Below are positions 11,223-20,403 of a stretch of DNA of 64,000 nt, in pieces (within the stretch, counting starts at the first letter, position 1; every line of letters begins with the position of its first letter). The notes beneath the pieces are model-generated. The model saw only the letters and a program-made list of their open reading frames with translations. It made no database searches and was not told where the DNA came from. The position numbers and the translations under genes are program-made. The stretch comes from Gamsiella multidivaricata (Eukaryota > Mortierellomycota > Mortierellomycetes > Mortierellales > Mortierellaceae). The stretch covers positions 372,001-436,000 of the forward strand of contig NW_026251728.1 in NCBI RefSeq assembly GCF_025024155.1, given 5' to 3'.

Positions 11223-12963
11223 TCAGCACGCGAGGAGCGGTGAGGACGCGCCGTGCTGAATACAGACTTGACCAGACCCACACCAATCCATTTCCGTGTC
11301 CACCATCCCTGATTTCTGCCATTCGATCACATTATGTGGCCCTACTGGCGTGGTCGGAGACGATACGGACGAGGGACTCAATGACGCTACCAAAGTTGAC
11401 CCGGACGAAGACACCGACGAGGTCGAGTCTCTTCTGTTGAGACCCTCAATAGTCGTCCAATCAGCACCATCATCAGCATGGACTGCATTGGCGGCAGCAT
11501 CGGCAGCACGCCTAAAAGCACTATCTCCCCCTGCAGAGATGCTCATGCGGTTCTTCTTGTACTCTGCCACTTCCGCCAGAATTTGATTGCGACCCAATCT
11601 TGATGGACTGCGTTGCAGGGTTTCTGGAGCGTTCCTGTGCCCTTGGGCCTCCAATTTTGCAACAGCTTCTGCGACCCTGTTTGTTTTTGAAAGCTGAAGT
11701 TCCGGAATCTTACTCCGCGCGGGCTGCGTTTGTGTCTGCTGCTGCTGGAGGCAATGAAGGTGATGAAGGTATTGAGGCGCAGGCGACAACGTCAACCTCG
11801 ACAAAGATGGCGGCGTCGGCGACCTCGATCCCGACCTCGACCTCGTTGGCGATGCCGGAATTGAAGGTAGCTCCTTCGTGACATTGGCTACCACAGTCTT
11901 TGGCTCCTGTGGTGGAAGCAGCGGAAGAACAGTCTTTGGCTCCTGTGGCAGCGGAAGCGCAGTCTTTGGTTCTTGTGGCAATGGAAGCACAGTCTTTGGC
12001 TCCTGTGGCAATGGAAGCACAGTCTTTGGTTCTTGTGGCAGTGGAGGCACAGTCTTTGGCTCCTGTGGCAATGGAAGCACAGTCTTTGGCTCCTGTGGTG
12101 GAAGCAGCAGAAGCACAGTCTTTGGTTCTTGTGGCAGTGGAGGCACAGTCTTTGGCTCCTGTGGCAATGGAAGCACAGTCTTTGGTTCCTGTGGCAATGG
12201 AAGCACAGCCTTTGGTTCTTGTGGTGGAAGCAGTGGAAGCACAGGGACCGACGGTACGTCAGGAAGACTTTTGTTGCAATCACTGTCCGTGCTTGAGGGA
12301 CCATTAAGGGACTGGAGCCGTTCTGAGATGCTTTGATGGTGCTGGAGATAAGGGGCAAAAGACGACGAGGACGCTGACATGTGTGCGATCGTCGAAAACA
12401 TGCCATCCATACCAAACCGGCTGATCAGTTCATCTTCTGCAGAAATATCACTGTCGTTGTCGTCGTCGTCGCTGTCCTCCTCTTCATCGGACTCTTCCTC
12501 ATCGGACTCTTCTTCGTCGCCATCCTCCTTCTCGTCGAATTCTTCTTCGAACTCGTACTCATACTTGGCTTCGTCTTCATCCTCATCCTCATCCTCACCC
12601 TCATCCTCATCAGACATCATCTCGTCAAGGCTCTCGTTCCTATAGTTCCACCCCAGTTCGCTGTCGTAGTCATCATAGTATCCCAACACTATCAAATCGT
12701 CCACATTCTCGATCTCCAGGATCTCGTGGTGAGTTGCCCAGTGCACATGCTTGGTCACCGGTGGTGTCGGCAGTGGACGTGAGCGATTGTTTTGAGTCGG
12801 GACTCGTCCCTGGGAATATAATGATGATGATGGTGATGAAACAGGAACTGGGAGTTGGAGCTTAAGTTGAGGATTTCGTTGAGTCCATTGGGAGCTAGGA
12901 CTTGATTGCTGAAGGATACGATGTTGCTGAGGTGCTTCTCGTCCTTGCTGTTGCTGTTGTTGC

Positions 12964-13008
<45 letters not shown>

Positions 13009-13835
13009 AATTGTTGTTGTTGGTACTGTTGAAACTGTTGCCTTTGTTGTTCCAGTCGAGTCTGCCGAAGTTGCATCTCTTCGTGCTCCAAAGCCTGGTA
13101 CTGTAACGTAGGCCCCAAGTGAGGATGCACTTGGTGTTGCATTGTCAAGACAGGCCGAGTCTTCTTCAGAATCGGCCGCAAGACCTTCTTGGGTTGTACT
13201 GTGGTCGTATTCGTTGTTGCTTTCGATGCCTTGTCCGTCGTCGTCCTCTCGCGACCACTCGATGAACTCGTTCGACTACTTAACGAGCTCAAAGATGTAG
13301 CAGACCCAGAAGAGGTACGACGGGATCCCAGCTCCGGTCGACGGGTCGGCAACAGTTCCTGGGACTCGATTTTGATCAAGGCCGGCCGTTTGGCCCTCTG
13401 GGCCGCTGAATTGGCTGTTGTATCTGTTGTGGTGGTGGTGGTGGTAGTGGTGGTAGTGGTGGTAATGGCGGTGATAGTCGTACTTGCCATGGCTGCAGCT
13501 GTTGCGGTCGACACAGCTACTGTTGCTAAATTTTTGGTGCCAACTTCCAGGGGAGACGCGGGCTTGGTATAATGTCTGATGCTATCACCGTTGGTGCTAA
13601 GGGTATTGTTGTTGCTGCGATCACCGTTGTCGATGCTGAGACCATCTGCGAATCCCTCGTCGGTGGTGGCAGCATGGGCCAGGAAATCGTTATTGCTCAC
13701 AGCGAACCCTGCACCGTGAGCCGTATGATTATCCTCGATGCTACTGCTGCAGCGAGGAGTGATTGTGGGAAAGGAGGATGAAGAGAAGGCGGTGGTGTTG
13801 CAGAGAACACTGTGTAGGAAGTCTACGTCTGTCAT
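11223..13835 (-). CDS. Low-complexity, largely disordered protein with polyQ, acidic block and QEPKT repeats
   Basis: One uninterrupted frame of 870 residues, not recognised as a known family. Blocks in order: a Ser/Thr/Ala-rich N-terminus with a threonine run (about 125-140); a basic Pro/Lys segment (KKVLRPILKKTRP) near 215-230; a glutamine run of over 20 residues (about 272-295, DNA 12946-13019); KHVHW near 363, fitting the [RK]x(0-1)[VI]x[FW] PP1-docking pattern; an Asp/Glu-rich block (about 405-465); and about ten copies of a PQEPKTV(L/P)PL unit (about 530-647). The C-terminal part has a predicted helical stretch (VAEAVAKLEAQ, ILAEVAEYKKNR). Order in the C-terminal region suggests a short conserved domain. 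Function is unknown; a phosphatase-1 regulatory scaffold is one guess. Third-position composition and absence of stops over 2.6 kb support coding. Confidence 0.75.
11895..12245 (-). repeat. Coding tandem repeat, about 10 units of 27-36 bp
   Basis: Imperfect units read on the + strand as variants of 'ggcagtggaagcacagtctt' plus spacer. Translated on the minus strand they give PQEPKTV-type units separated by 2-5 Leu/Pro residues. Unit lengths vary by multiples of three, so the frame is kept. Confidence 0.9.
12946..13019 (-). repeat. CAA/CAG tract encoding polyglutamine
   Basis: About 24 near-pure CAA/CAG codons (TTG/CTG triplets on +), mostly CAA, with a CAG-containing end. It lies inside the 870-residue protein. 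Confidence 0.95.
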
Positions 13836-15685
13836 TTTGTGTCTGTGGGGATGTGAGTGTGCTTGCTTTTTGTGTGAAGAGAAGGAGTGGATTGGGAGAG
13901 GAGAAGTAGTAGCAGTGGTTGTGGTAGTGGTTGCGGTAGTGGTAGTGATGGTGTTTTAAAGGCGAGGGAAGGAGTGTGGATGCTGAGAGGTTGCCACCAA
14001 AATGGAGTGTGGCACAACGAATGCGAGGGTGAGAGCACAAAAGAACAGCTGTGTCGAGTTTAGAAAAGAAGAGATGGAGATCCACAGGAGTGTAAGGAAC
14101 GGGCAGAAAAGAGGAAGATAGAAGAAGAGAAGAGAGCTTTTCATTTGAAGACAATGGCCGGTTCGCTTTATGCGTGTGTGCTCGTATGCTTCGTATGCTT
14201 CGTATGCTAGTGTGCCTATTGTTCACCACCATTATTACAACACCATGCTCATCCTGCCCCTCCTCTGTTTGTTCTTTGCGCAATGCAGGCAGCAGCAGCC
14301 CCTCTGTTTGTTTGTTTGTGGTCAACGCGATGAAATCATATTCAGCAACAGGGCTCTCTTTTCCCTTTTCCCGCCTCTTAGTCCCGTCCAGGGGCCGCTG
14401 GGAAAGTGCACACAGGACTGCATTTTCCAACGTTCGTTGGATGCGGAGCCAAGGAAACAAAGACCGTGCTCTATGACCATGATGACCAATCGGAAGGTAA
14501 TGTGGTTTTTTTTTTTCATGGTTTTTGGTCGTTAGGGCAGAGCTAGTAGTCTATGAAAGTCTCCCGCATCGTCATCTGTTTTCATTCATAGCGGAACTCT
14601 AAAACCAGGACCACAGTTCCTGTAATCGTGGTATAGCCATGGACCTGTACCGCAAGGGGCCAACTTTTTTCGAATGTCTCGTATTTGCGGCAAAGCGCAG
14701 AAAGAAAAAAAAGAATGAAGGCAGACCTGCGGCAAAGAAAGAAAAAGCACGCACGGAAAATGGGACCCAAAAGTGGAGGAAAGATAGATCGACCGAAGGG
14801 GAAGAATTTGGTAATGGTGCAGGAGCTGCAAGTTTCTTTGCTTTATTTTTTGTTTTCTTCATTTTTGTTTGCTCTAAATAAGAACCCTTTGTTATTGTGG
14901 CCCAAGTGTCATTGCACCTCATCTTCAAAACAATTATGCTGTGTTTACGAGCAAAAGTCCAAGAAGGCGAAGCGCTAGCTTTTGTTTTCATACCAGTGAC
15001 AACCATCCATGAAAAATTCTTCTGAAGGAGGTTGTTCTAGAAAACGCAAAAAAAAATCTCTGCGACCTGAAATGCAACGCGTCTTTAACGCGATAAGCTT
15101 GCCGTATAGAAGCAAAAAGAGTTGTTCTGTCACACTGCCCTTCCTTTCCTGCTTTCCCCTCGCTTCTAGTGAGCAAACCCCATCATCGTACTGTACTTTA
15201 AAACAGAAAAACAAACTCCGCGGTAATAGCCTTCTCTTAATAACCCATTTGAAGCTTGATACCATTACTTTCAAGCCTCTCTTTCCTTCGAACGCGAGCG
15301 GACGCCCCGAGAGGATATAGAAAACGTGAAAACTGCACAGTGTCATCTTCCCGGAGAAGGGAGCGTAGGAGGGGAAAAGAATAATGAGAGAACAAAAGCA
15401 AAATGAAATTAGTACACCAATAGAAAAAAAATCCCTCAACAAAGCATAGCGCGGTTGAACAGATATAGATCGAGTGGTGCTAAGATATGAATGGCTACAG
15501 AAGTCCGCTTTATAGCATCGTGCGCAATGCGGAAACAGCATCGTATCGTTTTAACTCTGCATTACTGTCGCTCGTTGATGCGACACGTTTATTGATGGTT
15601 TTAAAGTCCCCTGTGTATCATGTATGCCAACTAGACTGGCACCCTGAATGTCGATCGTTTCTAATATCAAAACATTCTCTCTACT
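13836..15685. other. 1.85-kb gene-poor interval
   Basis: No convincing gene. A 9-bp tandem repeat (cgtatgctt, about three copies) lies at 14183-14209. Short frames on both strands have no family resemblance and are broken. The left end should contain the promoter of the leftward 870-residue gene; the right end is the SEC22 3' region. Confidence 0.5.
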
Positions 15686-17111
15686 CTAATACCACCAGAA
15701 CCTCCAGTAGATGACCAGCAAAAACACAAAGCCCACAATGACAGGCGGTCCGTATTTGCGGTACAGTGCTTGCAAGTTCACATCTCTGGCCGTCTTGCGA
15801 TACCGAGCAGAGTCCCTCAGCAACAGTTCTGATTTTCCTTGCAAGTTATCCAGCGTCTCTCCTCTACAGCATTGCAAACCAAAGTGAGGATTCCTTGTTA
15901 GCATACACAACAATGCACAGCTGTCAGTGCGGCGCCATGATCCTTGATACAACAGGCCATCACCTATAGAGCAGGTCCTCCATGTTCTTAGTCATAATCT
16001 TGGTCACATCTTGAAGGTCCTCATGGAGCTTTGTCAGGTTTGATTGCGTTCTGGTGTCCTGGTACAAGCGCTTTGTGTTTTGCATGAATGTGTCTAATTA
16101 AACATTCATTGAATAAGCAAAGACGTCAGAATAGTATCCATTTTTGTATGCTGTTCCTCAGCCAACAGCTTCCTGCTGCAATTCGCCACATACCAAAGCG
16201 AGCAAATGCGTAGGGTCGAAGACCGGGGCGGTCGATCTCGTTGCCATAGCTCATAAAGAATTCCTTGGAGAGATCATCCAGATATGTAAAGGCCAGCTTG
16301 CGCGGATAGTTCTTTTCGCATATGCACAAGTAGACCACACCATGGTCAATGATGTAGCTATTGCAGATCAGGCCAAAGAAGAATAAAGTGTTCAGTTAAA
16401 GCGAACCGATTGGTGATAAACAGCACAATCCTGATCTGCTTCGTGGTTGTGTCCTGCAATTGTTAATTCAATCCATCCCTCTGATCTGAAAAGGGTAATA
16501 AGGAACCTGGGAAGATCAGCCCTCATAGACTGCGTGTGCGGGTGTGCAGTGTTCTTCTTGGTGCTGTAGGTGCTTCCTTAAAGTCAGTGACCGCTCCAAT
16601 GTCATGTCATATTAGAAAGATCCTGACTGTAATATTTCTGCTCTCCCTTTTGTGCGCTCCTGCTCCGATGGGGTTTGTCCAACCTATCAGATCCTGCCGC
16701 GAAATACTACTAAAAAAAAGGCTGAATGGTGCTTACTGGAACACATAGCTCCCTGACTCGATCGAGCATCGCTTCTCAGAGTTCATGTTCAGTTTGCGAA
16801 AAATGAGCTTTGCTTGCGACTTGTACTCCTTGAGCTCCATCTCCACCTGGCGCGGTTATCGCGAGAGCGAATGAGAAAGGAGAGGAGAGAGGCGCCAGGT
16901 TTAGTGACTTGTAATTCTTTTCATACACGTCGCGCTTGGCTGCTTCAAACGTACCTGCTCATCATCGATAGAGGCAGCCAAGGGTAGTGCTATTGTTGAA
17001 GAGTGTCAGATAGTGTCAGAGAGATATTATGCTGCCGAGAATGCATAGTAAGATGCCGAGAGTCGTTCTTTTACCGTCTGAGACGCGAGCAATCATTGTC
17101 GTTTTGACCAT
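15686..17111 (-). CDS. SEC22: Sec22 R-SNARE (longin domain, ER-Golgi vesicle SNARE)
   Basis: Six exons, 17111-17075, 16989-16955, 16846-16737, 16357-16194, 16093-15964 and 15863-15686, keep phase and give 217 residues. Yeast Sec22 is 214. The order is longin domain (about 1-120, with SGSYVFHYIIDHGVVYL and YPRKLAFTYLDDL), SNARE helix (about 128-190) and C-terminal membrane anchor (VIVGFVFLLVIYW) with only a few luminal residues. The zero-layer arginine is Arg159 in LLYRGETLDNL, and its codon is split by intron 5. Family knowledge: Sec22 pairs with Sed5/Bos1/Bet1 in anterograde transport and with Ufe1/Sec20/Use1 in retrograde transport. Confidence 0.96.
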
Positions 17112-17500
17112 TTTTGTCGGCGAGGATGTCCTGTTGGTTCTGTCGGTACGAATATAGCGTGAAGGTGTAGCTAGCGGTAAAGATGGGCGTGTTTGGTCTC
17201 TTGTGAAAGTTTGGTGGAAATGGAATGAGGAAGAGTGTAAAATAGCAATCATCATGTCGAAGGTGCATTCTGCAGCATTTGAGCCGAGTCTCATCATAGT
17301 GGCTTGGCTCATACGAGGACAGATCTGTGGTTCAATTAAAGGCACATCATGCTATGGTGAAAGGAAGTGAAGCAAATATCCTGGCGCATTGAATTCGTAA
17401 CCGCTTTTGTTGAGGCTCAAAAAACTAAGAAAAAGGTCTTTCCTGTCTTTATTGAAGTAGTTAGAAGAATAAAAGGATGCTCGCTTCTCTCTGGATGCAC
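17112..17500. other. Intergenic, SEC22 promoter side
   Basis: 389 bp between the SEC22 start and the RPL35 stop. No gene seen. It should include the SEC22 promoter and RPL35 3' end. Confidence 0.5.
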
Positions 17501-18281
17501 TTAAGCCTTGATGGCGTACTTGCGGAGAGGGAAGTGGGTCTCCTTCTTCTGCTGCTTCACAGTCTTGCGGGCAGCCTCGTGCTTGGTAAGACGGCGGCGG
17601 ATGGCGCGGGTCTTCTTGACACGGAGGTCCAAGGGAAGGAAGTTCTTCTTCTGGTAGAAGAGGCGGAGCTGAGCACGCTGGGTCTGGGTGATGACAGTCA
17701 TGACGCGAGCAATGGACTTGCGGACGGTGGAGCTAAGGGATGGTCAAAGAGTGTACCGTGTTAGTGACACTCGCTTATGCTGCTGCCTTGAGACTCCTGT
17801 TCAAGAGATATTGCACTGTAGATGTCCTGAGGTCAAAGTCATCTAAAGCAGCGGTAGTGGATCTGTCGGTCGATATGGCGAGCCAAATCGCAGCTCAAGA
17901 TACCCATTCATAAGACCAAAAAGTACGGACGACGACCGACAGCACTCCTGTAGATCGTATCAGTAGCATAGCCTGATATTTTCCGTGCAAATCTCTTTAG
18001 GTCCGATTTTGAGGACCTTTGATGCCGTTCTCATTGTTTTTAATTGCTGTACGCCACTGTCGCCATCGTGATCTTTGTGCTGAGTCGCCCTGTCTCCATG
18101 GTTCCTGGCCACCGTCCATAATACACGCTCGTGCGCCAACTTACATCTTGGTCAACTTGCTGGCGGAACCGCCGGCAACCTTCTGGACCTTAAGGCTGGC
18201 AAGCTCCTGCTTGAGCTCCTCGAGCTGCTTGGTGAGCTCAGCCTTGTTCTTGGTGCGCAATTCGTAAGCCTTGACAGCAGC
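17501..18281 (-). CDS. RPL35: 60S ribosomal protein L35 (uL29), first ATG exon not placed
   Basis: Two exons, 18281-18145 and 17732-17501, give residues 2-123 in phase: [13 protein letters not shown] at the start, [26 protein letters not shown], then [19 protein letters not shown] and the terminal [10 protein letters not shown]. This is full length for L35 (120-123 residues) lacking only the initiator Met, so the first exon must end exactly after ATG. Candidate ATG|GT sites on this strand lie at 18778-18780 and 18764-18766, which would make intron 1 roughly 480-500 nt. Neither is proven. Family knowledge: uL29 sits at the polypeptide tunnel exit of the large subunit. The second intron (17733-18144) is long and contains strong inverted repeats. 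Confidence 0.9.
17819..18018 (-). ncRNA. Possible structured RNA/snoRNA within RPL35 intron
   Basis: Within the 412-nt intron are three perfect inverted repeats: a 10-bp pair at 17863-17872 and 17933-17942, a 6-bp pair at 17819-17824 and 17840-17845, and a 6-bp pair at 17999-18004 and 18013-18018. On the sense strand, ACA follows almost directly after the 17819-17845 hairpin, which is reminiscent of an H/ACA end. No clean H box (ANANNA) was found and the 3' hairpin is short, so the type is unproven. Ribosomal protein introns often host snoRNAs (family knowledge). Confidence 0.3.
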
Positions 18282-18443
18282 CTGTACAAAGAGTCGAATA
18301 GGAAAGATGGTGCACTTGGTCAGATATTGCTTCCGATGGCTGTAGATTTGTCATTGAATAGGAGATGAAAAGTGCTGATCCTGAACTAAAGTCGTTTTCC
18401 TGAACGCTCATCTGATCCTAGCTTTGAGTTCCAATGACTAAGT

Positions 18444-19110
18444 ACTGATGTAGTTTCAAATTTTGAAGCGCTTGCCGTCGGTGGCGACCTCACGACGTCC
18501 AGTCTGTGATGGGTTAAGATAAATGACTCTCCTGTTGCCACAGACAGTCAAATAGAGTACTCTATGCCAAACCCAGCTGCATGAAGCGTTGGTGGATCAT
18601 ACGTCCATAAAGATCTTTGATTGTCGTTGAGCACGTCTCTTTCAACGGCGTGTCCTGTAGTTTCAAGTCGTGCGCCTCGCAAGTGGAATGAGGTGTTTCT
18701 TCGCGCCCTGTACTCTGCAGTCCACCTCCGAAGCCTCAGCTAGATCCAGATGTACGGTCCCACCATGGATCAATACCATGGCCCCCTCATGCAATTCCAG
18801 ATTGGATGCCGAGTTGATGACTGATCCTGCAAAGTAAGTCCGTATTCCGATACCACCATCGAGACGATAAGATGATTGAAAGTGCTGCCGCCGATCGTAG
18901 GTTCAGTCATGTTGGATGGATGGTTGTCCTTTGGCGTGTCGATATTGATGGATGTCCAAGTGCGAAGATCATCACATGATACATAGAGCAAGTAATAGAG
19001 ACCATTTTTATAAATTGGAGAAAAGAAGGCTCCCTTGACTCTCGCGCCCACCCGCCCAAAATACTCCAACGGCAGCGCACAGTCACAATGAACAGGCACT
19101 GAATACCAAA
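18444..19110 (-). other. Coding-like patch of unknown identity
   Basis: On the minus strand, an open stretch from an acceptor near 19100 reads EYFGRVGARVKGAFFSPIYK, then DTPKDNHPSNMTEPTIGG. After a possible acceptor near 18832 a different frame reads SVINSASNLELHEGAMVL and LIHGGTVHLDLAEASEV. A third piece after an acceptor near 18495 reads TGRREVATDGKRFKI and ends in TGA. The pieces look protein-like, but no intron between the first two is long enough to be believable. It could be a decayed gene, a gene with an unrecognised structure, or RPL35 leader/intron sequence that is open by chance. Confidence 0.25.
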
Positions 19111-19611
19111 GAGGGGAAAGAATCAGCAAAAAAAAAGAGAAGATTAAACACATTCCTTGCTGCCATTCCAACAGCATAACCATGGGCTCAAAGTCAAAAA
19201 GCGCTTCCTCAAAACGAACGCCGGCACTAAGTACGTATCTCAGACGCATATTTACTTAGTATATATACACGAGCAGGAAGTTGACCATGATATTTTTTTT
19301 TTCCTACTTCAGATGAATCACAGGTATTACTTCAAGAACAAAAATATAAAACAGAGACACTACCTTATACCGGCATACAACTGTTTATTGTGGACTTACA
19401 CGACATTGAATTGCTCGTATTGAACCCGTAGAATCATGCCATTCCAGTCAGCAAACGATCAAAGGTACGGGGTCTGATTCTAGGCGCCCTGCATGTTTTA
19501 CATAGCCCGACACGATCCAAAGGGTACTGACCCTGTCTGTCTTGTTGTAAATAGACATCACAAAATGAAGTCTCCTCAACAATATCATTACAGGATCAGG
19601 ATGCTGGATCA

Positions 19612-20247
19612 ATGGAAGCATTACCTGCAAGCATGGATCTGACCACTCAAATGGATCGACCACAGATTGGAACTCAATATGAGGATGACGAGGACGATAT
19701 CAATGATATTGAGATGCAGGGTGATGATCGAGAGAGCAGTGACGGAGACTCTGATGTGGAGGACGATGAAGATCATGAGCTGAGGGCAAATACTGCCACA
19801 ATAGTCAAGGTACAGCGAAATCGACGATTAGTTTACCTCGATCGACTATTCAGGAGACACTTGAAATTAAGATCCAACTTTGAACCATTGAACGGCTCTA
19901 GAAGGAAGCACATACCTCAGATCGTGTCCAGAAAATAATGACGAATCCAGAGATTGAGGCTGCATTCCATGAGCAGTACATGACCCAGATCACGCAGGCC
20001 TTTGGCGACGAGCTTAACACATTACGTGAGGTATGCGCCTCTGTACTAGACTCAACCGTGCTCCTCTACGCTCTGAAAGCGCCGTTACTGACTAACCCCT
20101 CTGCATAACTTGCCATGGAACCCCCTCTGCAAATAGACGGACTCGCTGGAAGGACCGCATCTGGAACTCCTGATCGACTCTCTTAATCAAACAGGACACA
20201 TTTATTCAGCGGTAGAAAAGGCCCTCTGGGTTGCGGGAGCACAGTGA
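19612..20247 (+). CDS. RSA3: Ribosome assembly protein 3-like (Rsa3 domain)
   Basis: Three exons, 19612-19809, 19932-20030 and 20137-20247, give 135 residues in phase. The N-terminal half is acidic (EDDEDDINDIE, DSDVEDDEDHE). The C-terminal half carries the Rsa3-type signature: FHEQYMTQITQAFGDELNTLRE, here spanning the second exon, followed by HLELLIDSLNQTGHIYSA. Family knowledge: Rsa3 is a nucleolar factor in early 60S subunit assembly, associated with Dbp6. Yeast Rsa3 is longer, about 220 residues. The frame is open upstream to an acceptor-like CAG at about 19593, so an extra 5' exon is possible. A polyadenylation signal follows at 20262. Confidence 0.7.
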
Positions 20248-20261
20248 ACATCAAAACCTAC

Positions 20262-20267
20262 AATAAA
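20262..20267 (+). terminator. AATAAA motif after the RSA3-like gene
   Basis: AATAAA lies 15 nt after the stop codon and 137 nt before the next start on the same strand. It fits as a polyadenylation signal. Confidence 0.5.
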
Positions 20268-20403
20268 ATAAAGTTGTGTGACATACCATCGTCCATCTGC
20301 CACCTTTTTTATTTATTTTTTCTTTGCTTATCTCAAACCGTTGTTTGCCTATTCTCTTCTCTCTTGTTCTCTTCCCATTCACCTTGACTAAAGTAGCTAC
20401 ACC

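Noticed and set aside
11878..12336. Plus-strand repetitive frame (VFGSCGNGST-type repeats)
   Set aside because: It is the complement of the QEPKT repeat array in the 870-residue minus-strand protein. The repeat period keeps all frames open. Only the minus frame continues for 2.6 kb.
19566..19611. ATG at 19566 as RSA3 start
   Set aside because: It is in a different frame from the acidic N-terminus and Rsa3 domain. The 19612 ATG is the first in frame.
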